This document shows positions 53,001 through 63,079 of a DNA stretch of 64,000 nucleotides, piece after piece; position 1 is the first letter of the stretch; every line of letters begins with the position of its first letter. Source of the DNA: Rallus limicola (Eukaryota; Chordata; Aves; Gruiformes; Rallidae); NCBI GenBank assembly GCA_022605955.1, contig JAKCOZ010000099.1, positions 372,001 through 436,000 of the forward strand. Direction: 5' to 3'. The notes beneath the pieces were generated by a model. The model searched no databases, was not told the DNA's origin, and saw nothing but the letters and a program-made list of their open reading frames with translations. A program made the translations under genes and the position numbers.

Positions 53001-55951
53001 CAGACTGCAGTTCAAAACATGCTAAACGTCCAGCAATAACTCCCAAAGTAAAGAAGCTAGGCCTGAAAGGCATAGGTTGTCTGAAACCTCCTAACAGGAC
53101 ACACGAGCAGACCCTGTCACTTTGGCTCTCAGCCTTTTCCTTTGCCTGGAAAGAGGGAACATGCCTGGAACCTCCTACGGTGCTTTTCTCGGCCCTAGCA
53201 GACTGCAGTTCAAAACATGCTAAACGTCCAGCAATAACTCCCAAAGTAAAGAAGCTAGGCCTGAAAGGCATAGCTTGTCTGAAACCTCCTAACAGGACAC
53301 ACGAGCAGACCCTGTCACTTTGGCTCTCAGCCTTTCCCTTTGCCTGGAAAGAGGGAACATGCCTGGAACCTCCTACGGTGCTTTTCTCGGCCCTAGCAGA
53401 CTGCAGTTCAAAACATGCTAAACGTCCAGCAATAACTCCCAAAGTAAAGAAGCTAGGCCTGAAAGGCATAGCTCGTCTGAAACCTCCTAACAGGACACAC
53501 GAGCAGACCCTGTCACTTTGGCTCTCAGCCTTTTCCTTTGCCTGGAAAGAGGGAACATGCCTGGAACCTCCTACGGTGCTTTTCTCGGCCCTAGCAGACT
53601 GCAGTTCAAAACATGCTAAACGTCCAGCAATAACTCCCAAAGTAAAGAAGCTAGGCCTGAAAGGCATAGCTTGTCTGAAACCTCCTAACAGGACACACGA
53701 GCAGACCCTGTCACTTTGGCTCTCAGCCTTTTCCTTTGCCTGGAAAGAGGGAACATGCCTGGAACCTCCTACGGTGCTTTTCTCGGCCCTAGCAGACTGC
53801 AGTTCAAAACATGCTAAACGTCCAGCAATAACTCCCAAAGTAAAGAAGCTAGGCCTGAAAGGCATAGCTTGTCTGAAACCTCCAAACAGGACACACGAGC
53901 AGACCCTGTCACTTTGACTCTCAGCCTTTTCCTTTGCCTGGAAAGAGGGAACATGCCTGGAACCTCCTACGGTGCTTTTCTCGGCCCTAGCAGACTGCAG
54001 TTCAAAACATGCTAAACGTCCAGCAATAACTCCCAAAGTAAAGAAGCTAGGCCTGAAAGGCATAGCTTGTCTGAAACCTCCTAACAGGACACACGAGCAG
54101 ACCCTGTCACTTTGGCTCTCAGCCTTTTCCTTTGCCTGGAAAGAGGGAACATGCCTGGAACCTCCTACGGTGCTTTTCTCGGCCCTAGCAGACTGCAGTT
54201 CAAAACATGCTAAACGTCCAGCAATAACTCCCAAAGTAAAGAAGCTAGGCCTGAAAGGCATAGCTCGTCTGAAACCTCCTAACAGGACACACGAGCAGAC
54301 CCTGTCACTTTGGCTCTCAGCCTTTTCCTTTGCCTGGAAAGAGGGAACATGCCTGGAACCTCCTACGGTGCTTTTCTCGGCCCTAGCAGACTGCAGTTCA
54401 AAACATGCTAAACGTCCAGCAATAACTCCCAAAGTAAAGAAGCTAGGCCTGAAAGGCATAGCTCGTCTGAAACCTCCTAACAGGACACACGAGCAGACCC
54501 TGTCACTTTGGCTCTCAGCCTTTTCCTTTGCCTGGAAAGAGGGAACATGCCTGGAACCTCCTACGGTGCTTTTCTCGGCCCTAGCAGACTGCAGGTCACA
54601 ACATGCTAAACGTCCAGCAATAACTCCCAAAGTAAAGAAGCTAGGCCTGAAAGGCATAGCTTGTCTGAAACCTCCTGACAGGCCACACGAGCAGACCCTG
54701 TCACTTTGGCTCTCAGCCTTTTCCTTTGCCTGGAAAGAGGGAACATGCCTGGAACATCCTACGGTGCTTTTCTCGGCCCTAGCAGACTGCAGTTCAAAAC
54801 ATGCTAAACGTCCAGCAATAACTCCCAAAGAAAAGAAGCTAGGCCTGAAAGGCATAGCTCGTCTGAAACCTCCTAACAGGACACACGAGCAGACCCTGTC
54901 ACTTTGGCTCTCAGCCTTTTCCTTTGCCTGGAAAGAGGGAACATGCCTGGAACCTCCTACGGTGCTTTTCTCGGCCCTAGCAGACTGCAGTTCAAAACAT
55001 GCTAAACGTCCAGCAATAACTCCCAAAGTAAAGAAGCTAGGCCTGAAAGGCATAGGTTGTCTGAAACCTCCTAACAGGACACACGAGCAGACCCTGTCAC
55101 TTTGGCTCTCAGCCTTTTCCTTTGCCTGGAAAGAGGGAACATGCCTGGAACCTCCTACGGTGCTTTTCTCGGCCCTAGCAGACTGCAGTTCAAAACATGC
55201 TAAACGTCCAGCAATAACTCCCAAAGTAAAGAAGCTAGGCCTGAAAGGCATAGCTTGTCTGAAACCTCCTAACAGGACACACGAGCAGACCCTGTCACTT
55301 TGGCTCTCAGCCTTTCCCTTTGCCTGGAAAGAGGGAACATGCCTGGAACCTCCTACGGTGCTTTTCTCGGCCCTAGCAGACTGCAGTTCAAAACATGCTA
55401 AACGTCCAGCAATAACTCCCAAAGTAAAGAAGCTAGGCCTGAAAGGCATAGCTCGTCTGAAACCTCCTAACAGGACACACGAGCAGACCCTGTCACTTTG
55501 GCTCTCAGCCTTTTCCTTTGCCTGGAAAGAGGGAACATGCCTGGAACCTCCTACGGTGCTTTTCTCGGCCCTAGCAGACTGCAGTTCAAAACATGCTAAA
55601 CGTCCAGCAATAACTCCCAAAGTAAAGAAGCTAGGCCTGAAAGGCATAGCTTGTCTGAAACCTCCTAACAGGACACACGAGCAGACCCTGTCACTTTGGC
55701 TCTCAGCCTTTTCCTTTGCCTGGAAAGAGGGAACATGCCTGGAACCTCCTACGGTGCTTTTCTCGGCCCTAGCAGACTGCAGTTCAAAACATGCTAAACG
55801 TCCAGCAATAACTCCCAAAGTAAAGAAGCTAGGCCTGAAAGGCATAGCTTGTCTGAAACCTCCAAACAGGACACACGAGCAGACCCTGTCACTTTGACTC
55901 TCAGCCTTTTCCTTTGCCTGGAAAGAGGGAACATGCCTGGAACCTCCTACG
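50012..55951. repeat. 30-monomer HOR unit (5,940 bp)
   Basis: TGA spacing is 6, 14, 10. The first six monomers include a perfect-palindrome member, a GCGAGG member and an AAAGAAAAG/TGA member. The 14-monomer block (51,200-53,971) corresponds to the last 14 monomers of copy A's 22-monomer block (29,816-32,587), with private GACATAAC, AAATGTCC and AAAGCAAAG changes. The 10-monomer block (53,972-55,951) repeats its last eight members, ending again in CCTCCAAACAGG. Confidence 0.8.
50283..50305. other. Perfect palindrome monomer 3
   Basis: Identical palindrome in the second monomer of the block at 50,012, 19 monomers after the previous one. The monomer otherwise resembles the other palindrome monomers but has TTTTCCTTTG where copies A and C have TTTTCCCTTG. 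Confidence 0.9.
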
Positions 55952-57139
55952 GTGCTTTTCTCGGCCCTAGCAGACTGCAGTTCAAAACATGCTAAACGTC
56001 CAGCAATAACTCCCAAAGTAAAGAAGCTAGGCCTGAAAGGCATAGCTTGTCTGAAACCTCCTAACAGGACACACGAGCAGACCCTGTCACTTTGGCTCTC
56101 AGCCTTTTCCTTTGCCTGGAAAGAGGGAACATGCCTGGAACCTCCTACGGTGCTTTTCTCGGCCCTAGCAGACTGCAGTTCAAAACATGCTAAACGTCCA
56201 GCAATAACTCCCAAAGTAAAGAAGCTAGGCCTTTCAGGCCTAGCTCGTCTGAAACCTCCTAACAGGACACACGAGCAGACCCTGTCACTTTGGCTCTCAG
56301 CCTTTTCCTTTGCCTGGAAAGAGGGAACATGCCTGGAACCTCCTACGGTGCTTTTCTCGGCCCTAGCAGACTGCAGTTCAAAACATGCTAAACGTCCAGC
56401 AATAACTCCCAAAGTAAAGAAGCTAGGCCTGAAAGGCATAGCTTGTCTGAAACCTCCTAACAGGACACACGAGCAGACCCTGTCACTTTGGCTCTCAGCC
56501 TTTTCCTTTGCCTGGAAAGAGGGAACATGCCTGGAACCTCCTACGGTGCTTTTCTCGGCCCTAGCAGACTGCAGTTCAAAACATGCTAAACGTCCAGCAA
56601 TAACTCCCAAAGTAAAGAAGCTAGGCCTGAAAGGCATAGCTTGTCTGAAACCTCCTAACAGGACACACGAGCAGACCCTGTCACTTTGGCTCTCAGCCTT
56701 TTCCTTTGCCTGGAAAGAGGGAACATGCCTGGAACCTCCTACGGTGCTTTTCTCGGCCCTAGCAGACTGCAGTTCAAAACATGCTAAACGTCCAGCAATA
56801 ACTCCCAAAGTAAAGAAGCGAGGCCTGAAAGGCATAGCTTGTCTGAAACCTCCTAACAGGACACACGAGCAGACCCTGTCACTTTGGCTCTCAGCCTTTT
56901 CCTTTGCCTGGAAAGAGGGAACATGCCTGGAACCTCCTACGGTGCTTTTCTCGGCCCTAGCAGACTGCAGTTCAAAACATGCTAAACGTCCAGCAATAAC
57001 TCCCAAAGAAAAGAAGCTAGGCCTGAAAGGCATAGCTTGTCTGAAACCTCCTAACAGGACACACGAGCAGACCCTGTCACTTTGACTCTCAGCCTTTTCC
57101 TTTGCCTGGAAAGAGGGAACATGCCTGGAACCTCCTACG
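55952..57139. repeat. Second copy of the six-monomer block at 50,012
   Basis: Six monomers in the same order as 50,012-51,199, at an offset of 5,940 bp: plain, palindrome, plain, plain, GCGAGG, AAAGAAAAG with TGA. I saw no difference between the two copies at the variant sites I followed. After this block the two regions diverge, the earlier continuing with TTTATCGG monomers and this one with a GACATAAC/TGA monomer. Confidence 0.85.
56223..56245. other. Perfect palindrome monomer 4
   Basis: Identical palindrome 5,940 bp after the third one, in the repeated six-monomer block starting at 55,952. Confidence 0.9.
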
Positions 57140-58129
57140 GTGCTTTTCTCGGCCCTAGCAGACTGCAGTTCAAAACATGCTAAACGTCCAGACATAACTC
57201 CCAAAGTAAAGAAGCTAGGCCTGAAAGGCATAGCTTGTCTGAAACCTCCTAACAGGACACACGAGCAGACCCTGTCACTTTGACTCTCAGCCTTTTCCTT
57301 TGCCTGGAAAGAGGGAACATGCCTGGAACCTCCTACGGTGCTTTTCTCGGCCCTAGCAGACTGCAGTTCAAAACATGCTAAACGTCCAGCAATAACTCCC
57401 AAAGTAAAGAAGCTAGGCCTGAAAGGCATAGCTTGTCTGAAACCTCCTAACAGGACACATGAGCAGACCCTGTCACTTTGGCTCTCAGCCTTTTCCTTTG
57501 CCTGGAAAGAGGGAACATGCCTGGAACCTCCTACGGTGCTTTTCTCGGCCCTAGCAGACTGCAGTTCAAAACATGCTAAACGTCCAGCAATAACTCCCAA
57601 AGTAAAGAAGCTAGGCCTGAAAGGCATAGCTTGTCTGAAACCTCCTAACAGGACACACGAGCAGACCCTGTCACTTTGGCTCTCAGCCTTTTCCTTTGCC
57701 TGGAAAGAGGGAACATGCCTGGAACCTCCTACGGTGCTTTTCTCAGCCCTAGCAGACTGCAGATCACAACATGCTAAACGTCCAGCAATAACTCCCAAAG
57801 TAAAGAAGCTAGGCCTGAAAGGCATAGCTTGTCTGAAACCTCCTGACAGGACACACGAGCAGACCCTGTCACTTTGGCTCTCAGCCTTTTCCTTTGCCTG
57901 GAAAGAGGGAACATGCCTGGAACCTCCTACAGTGCTTTTCTCGGCCCTAGCAGACTGCAGTTCAAAACATGCTAAACGTCCAGCAATAACTCCCAAAGAA
58001 AAGAAGCTAGGCCTGAAAGGCATAGCTTGTCTGAAACCTCCTAACAGGACACACGAGCAGACCCTGTCACTTTGACTCTCAGCCTTTTCCTTTGCCTGGA
58101 AAGAGGGAACATGCCTGGAACCTCCTACG
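57140..58129. repeat. Five-monomer unit, copy 1 (990 bp)
   Basis: Order: GACATAAC with TGA; plain with ACACATGAG; plain; TCTCAGCCC with CAGATCACAAC and CCTGACAGG; CCTACAGTG junction leading into AAAGAAAAG with TGA. The same first four members follow directly at 58,130. Confidence 0.8.
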
Positions 58130-59119
58130 GTGCTTTTCTCGGCCCTAGCAGACTGCAGTTCAAAACATGCTAAACGTCCAGACATAACTCCCAAAGTAAA
58201 GAAGCTAGGCCTGAAAGGCATAGCTTGTCTGAAACCTCCTAACAGGACACACGAGCAGACCCTGTCACTTTGACTCTCAGCCTTTTCCTTTGCCTGGAAA
58301 GAGGGAACATGCCTGGAACCTCCTACGGTGCTTTTCTCGGCCCTAGCAGACTGCAGTTCAAAACATGCTAAACGTCCAGCAATAACTCCCAAAGTAAAGA
58401 AGCTAGGCCTGAAAGGCATAGCTTGTCTGAAACCTCCTAACAGGACACATGAGCAGACCCTGTCACTTTGGCTCTCAGCCTTTTCCTTTGCCTGGAAAGA
58501 GGGAACATGCCTGGAACCTCCTACGGTGCTTTTCTCGGCCCTAGCAGACTGCAGTTCAAAACATGCTAAACGTCCAGCAATAACTCCCAAAGTAAAGAAG
58601 CTAGGCCTGAAAGGCATAGCTTGTCTGAAACCTCCTAACAGGACACACGAGCAGACCCTGTCACTTTGGCTCTCAGCCTTTTCCTTTGCCTGGAAAGAGG
58701 GAACATGCCTGGAACCTCCTACGGTGCTTTTCTCAGCCCTAGCAGACTGCAGATCACAACATGCTAAACGTCCAGCAATAACTCCCAAAGTAAAGAAGCT
58801 AGGCCTGAAAGGCATAGCTTGTCTGAAACCTCCTGACAGGACACACGAGCAGACCCTGTCACTTTGGCTCTCAGCCTTTTCCTTTGCCTGGAAAGAGGGA
58901 ACATGCCTGGAACCTCCTACAGTGCTTTTCTCGGCCCTAGCAGACTGCAGTTCAAAACATGCTAAACGTCCAGCAATAACTCCCAAAGTAAAGAAGCTAG
59001 GCCTGAAAGGCATAGCTTGTCTGAAACCTCCTAACAGGACACACGAGCAGACCCTGTCACTTTGGCTCTCAGCCTTTTCCTTTGCCTGGAAAGAGGGAAC
59101 ATGCCTGGAACCTCCTACG
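58130..59119. repeat. Five-monomer unit, copy 2 (990 bp)
   Basis: It repeats the order seen at 57,140 at an offset of 990 bp. The fifth monomer differs: it has AAAGTAAAG and TGG in place of AAAGAAAAG and TGA. The crossover that made the duplication probably lies in or next to this fifth monomer. Confidence 0.8.
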
Positions 59120-59911
59120 GTGCTTTTCTCGGCCCTAGCAGACTGCAGTTCAAAACATGCTAAACGTCCAGCAATAACTCCCAAAGTAAAGAAGCTAGGC
59201 CTGAAAGGCATAGCTTGTCTGAAACCTCCTAACAGGACACACGAGCAGACCCTGTCACTTTGGCTCTCAGCCTTTTCCTTTGCCTGGAAAGAGGGAACAT
59301 GCCTGGAACCTCCTACGGTGCTTTTCTCGGCCCTAGCAGACTGCAGTTCAAAACATGCTAAACGTCCAGCAATAACTCCCAAAGTAAAGAAGCGAGGCCT
59401 GAAAGGCATAGCTTGTCTGAAACCTCCTAACAGGACACACGAGCAGACCCTGTCACTTTGGCTCTCAGCCTTTTCCTTTGCCTGGAAAGAGGGAACATGC
59501 CTGGAACCTCCTACGGTGCTTTTCTCGGCCCTAGCAGACTGCAGTTCAAAACATGCTAAACGTCCAGCAATAACTCCCAAAGTAAAGAAGCTAGGCCTGA
59601 AAGGCATAGCTTGTCTGAAACCCCCTAACAGGACACACGAGCAGCCCCTGTCACTTTGGCTCTCAGCCTTTTCCTTTGCCTGGAAAGAGGGAACATGCCT
59701 GGAACCTCCTACGGTGCTTTTCTCGGCCCTAGCAGACTGCAGTTCAAAACATGCTAAACGTCCAGACATAACTCCCAAAGTAAAGAAGCTAGGCCTGAAA
59801 GGCATAGCTTGTCTGAAACCTCCTAACAGGACACACGAGCAGACCCTGTCACTTTGGCTCTCAGCCTTTTCCTTTGCCTGGAAAGAGGGAACATGCCTGG
59901 AACCTCCTACG
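59120..59911. repeat. Four-monomer HOR, copy 1 (792 bp)
   Basis: Order: plain; GCGAGG; CCCCCTAAC with CAGCCCCTG; GACATAAC. It is followed immediately by a second copy. Confidence 0.8.
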
Positions 59912-60703
59912 GTGCTTTTCTCGGCCCTAGCAGACTGCAGTTCAAAACATGCTAAACGTCCAGCAATAACTCCCAAAGTAAAGAAGCTAGGCCTGAAAGG
60001 CATAGCTTGTCTGAAACCTCCTAACAGGACACACGAGCAGACCCTGTCACTTTGGCTCTCAGCCTTTTCCTTTGCCTGGAAAGAGGGAACATGCCTGGAA
60101 CCTCCTACGGTGCTTTTCTCGGCCCTAGCAGACTGCAGTTCAAAACATGCTAAACGTCCAGCAATAACTCCCAAAGTAAAGAAGCGAGGCCTGAAAGGCA
60201 TAGCTTGTCTGAAACCTCCTAACAGGACACACGAGCAGACCCTGTCACTTTGGCTCTCAGCCTTTTCCTTTGCCTGGAAAGAGGGAACATGCCTGGAACC
60301 TCCTACGGTGCTTTTCTCGGCCCTAGCAGACTGCAGTTCAAAACATGCTAAACGTCCAGCAATAACTCCCAAAGTAAAGAAGCTAGGCCTGAAAGGCATA
60401 GCTTGTCTGAAACCCCCTAACAGGACACACGAGCAGCCCCTGTCACTTTGGCTCTCAGCCTTTTCCTTTGCCTGGAAAGAGGGAACATGCCTGGAACCTC
60501 CTACGGTGCTTTTCTCGGCCCTAGCAGACTGCAGTTCAAAACATGCTAAACGTCCAGACATAACTCCCAAAGTAAAGAAGCTAGGCCTGAAAGGCATAGC
60601 TTGTCTGAAACCTCCTAACAGGACACACGAGCAGACCCTGTCACTTTGACTCTCAGCCTTTTCCTTTGCCTGGAAAGAGGGAACATGCCTGGAACCTCCT
60701 ACG
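59912..60703. repeat. Four-monomer HOR, copy 2 (792 bp)
   Basis: Same four-variant order as 59,120-59,911. The last monomer carries the TGA marker in addition to GACATAAC. Confidence 0.8.
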
Positions 60704-61495
60704 GTGCTTTTCTCGGCCCTAGCAGACTGCAGTTCAAAACATGCTAAACGTCCAGCAATAACTCCCAAAGTAAAGAAGCGAGGCCTGAAAGGCATAGCTT
60801 GTCTGAAACATCCTAACAGGACACACGAGCAGACCCTGTCACTTTGGCTCTCAGCCTTTTCCTTTGCCTGGAAAGAGGGAACATGCCTGGAACCTCCTAC
60901 GGTGCTTTTCTCGGCCCTAGCAGACTGCAGTTCAAAACATGCTAAACGTCCAGCAATAACTTCTAAAGTAAAGAAGCTAGGCCTGAAAGGCATAGCTCAT
61001 CTGAAACCTCCTAACAGGACACACGAGCAGACCCTGTCACTTTGGCTCTCAGCCTTTTCCTTTGCCTGGAAAGAGGGAACATGCCTGGAACCTCCTACGG
61101 TGCTTTTCTCGGCCCTAGCAGACTGCAGTTCAAAACATGCTAAACGTCCAGCAATAACTCCCAAAGTAAAGAAGCTAGGCCTGAAAGGCATAGCTTGTCT
61201 GAAACCTCCTGACAGGACACACGAGCAGACCCTGTCACTTTGGCTCTCAGCCTTTTCCTTTGCCTGGAAAGAGGGAACATGCCTGGAACCTCCTACAGTG
61301 CTTTTCTCGGCCCTAGCAGACTGCAGTTCAAAACATGCTAAACGTCCAGCAATAACTCCCAAAGTAAAGAAGCTAGGCCTGAAAGGCATAGCTTGTCTGA
61401 AACCTCCTAACAGGACACACGAGCAGACCCTGTCACTTTGGCTCTCAGCCTTTTCCTTTGCCTGGAAAGAGGGAACATGCCTGGAACCTCCTACG
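60704..61495. repeat. Four-monomer spacer inside the 12-monomer HOR
   Basis: Order: GCGAGG with AAACATCCTAAC; ACTTCTAAAG with AGCTCATCTG; CCTGACAGG; CCTACAGTG junction then plain. The AGCTCATCTG change near 60,997 is private and makes a stop in the otherwise open minus-strand frame. A close relative begins at 63,080, 2,376 bp (12 monomers) later. Confidence 0.75.
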
Positions 61496-62287
61496 GTGCT
61501 TTTCTCGGCCCTAGCAGACTGCAGTTCAAAACATGCTAAACGTCCAGCAATAACTCCCAAAGTAAAGAAGCTAGGCATGAAAGGCATAGCTTGTCTGAAA
61601 CCTCCTAACAGGACACACGAGCAGACCCTGTCACTTTGGCTCTCAGCCTTTTCCTTTGCCTGGAAAGAGGGAACATGCCTGGAACCTCCTACGGTGCTTT
61701 TCTCGGCCCTAGCAGACTGCAGTTCAAAACATGCTAAACGTCCAGCAATAACTCCCAAAGTAAAGAAGCGAGGCCTGAAAGGCATAGCTTGTCTGAAACC
61801 TCCTAACAGGACACACGAGCAGACCCTGTCACTTTGGCTCTCAGCCTTTTCCTTTGCCTGGAAAGAGGGAACATGCCTGGAACCTCCTACGGTGCTTTTC
61901 TCGGCCCTAGCAGACTGCAGTTCAAAACATGCTAAACGTCCAGCAATAACTCCCAAAGTAAAGAAGCTAGGCCTGAAAGGCATAGCTTGTCTGAAACCCC
62001 CTAACAGGACACACGAGCAGACCCTGTCACTTTGGCTCTCAGCCTTTTCCTTTGCCTGGAAAGAGGGAACATGCCTGGAACCTCCTACGGTGCTTTTCTC
62101 GGCCCTAGCAGACTGCAGTTCAAAACATGCTAAACGTCCAGACATAACTCCCAAAGTAAAGAAGCTAGGCCTGAAAGGCATAGCTTGTCTGAAACCTCCT
62201 AACAGGACACACGAGCAGACCCTGTCACTTTGGCTCTCAGCCTTTTCCTTTGCCTGGAAAGAGGGAACATGCCTGGAACCTCCTACG
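61496..62287. repeat. Four-monomer HOR, copy 3 (792 bp)
   Basis: Order: GGCATGAAAGG; GCGAGG; CCCCCTAAC with the ordinary CAGACCCTG; GACATAAC. It differs from the other copies in the first and third members but keeps the same order. Confidence 0.75.
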
Positions 62288-63079
62288 GTGCTTTTCTCGG
62301 CCCTAGCAGACTGCAGTTCAAAACATGCTAAACGTCCAGCAATAACTCCCAAAGTAAAGAAGCTAGGCCTGAAAGGCATAGCTTGTCTGAAACCTCCTAA
62401 CAGGACACACGAGCAGACCCTGTCACTTTGGCTCTCAGCCTTTTCCTTTGCCTGGAAAGAGGGAACATGCCTGGAACCTCCTACGGTGCTTTTCTCGGCC
62501 CTAGCAGACTGCAGTTCAAAACATGCTAAATGTCCAGCAATAACTCCCAAAGTAAAGAAGCGAGGCCTGAAAGGCATAGCTTGTCTGAAACCTCCTAACA
62601 GGACACACGAGCAGACCCTGTCACTTTGGCTCTCAGCCTTTTCCTTTGCCTGGAAAGAGGGAACATGCCTGGAACCTCCTACGGTGCTTTTCTCGGCCCT
62701 AGCAGACTGCAGTTCAAAACATGCTAAACGTCCAGCAATAACTCCCAAAGTAAAGAAGCTAGGCCTGAAAGGCATAGCTTGTCTGAAACCCCCTAACAGG
62801 ACACACGAGCAGCCCCTGTCACTTTGGCTCTCAGCCTTTTCCTTTGCCTGGAAAGAGGGAACATGCCTGGAACCTCCTACGGTGCTTTTCTCGGCCCTAG
62901 CAGACTGCAGTTCAAAACATGCTAAACGTCCAGACATAACTCCCAAAGTAAAGAAGCTAGGCCTGAAAGGCATAGCTTGTCTGAAACCTCCTAACAGGAC
63001 ACACGAGCAGACCCTGTCACTTTGACTCTCAGCCTTTTCCTTTGCCTGGAAAGAGGGAACATGCCTGGAACCTCCTACG
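62288..63079. repeat. Four-monomer HOR, copy 4 (792 bp)
   Basis: Order: plain; AAATGTCC with GCGAGG; CCCCCTAAC with CAGCCCCTG; GACATAAC with TGA. It lies 2,376 bp after copy 2, matching it including the terminal TGA. Confidence 0.8.

Noticed and set aside
27841..60993. Minus-strand giant proteins (5,902 and 5,110 codons)
   Set aside because: Same periodic cause on the other strand. No domain, signal peptide or gene structure can be seen, and both strands cannot plausibly be coding throughout.
116..63025. Plus-strand open frames of up to 1,433 codons made of a 66-residue unit
   Set aside because: They arise because 198 is divisible by three and the consensus lacks a stop in that frame. All begin at a GTG that follows the preceding TGA-marked monomer, have no ribosome-binding or promoter context, and are as variable at replacing as at silent positions.
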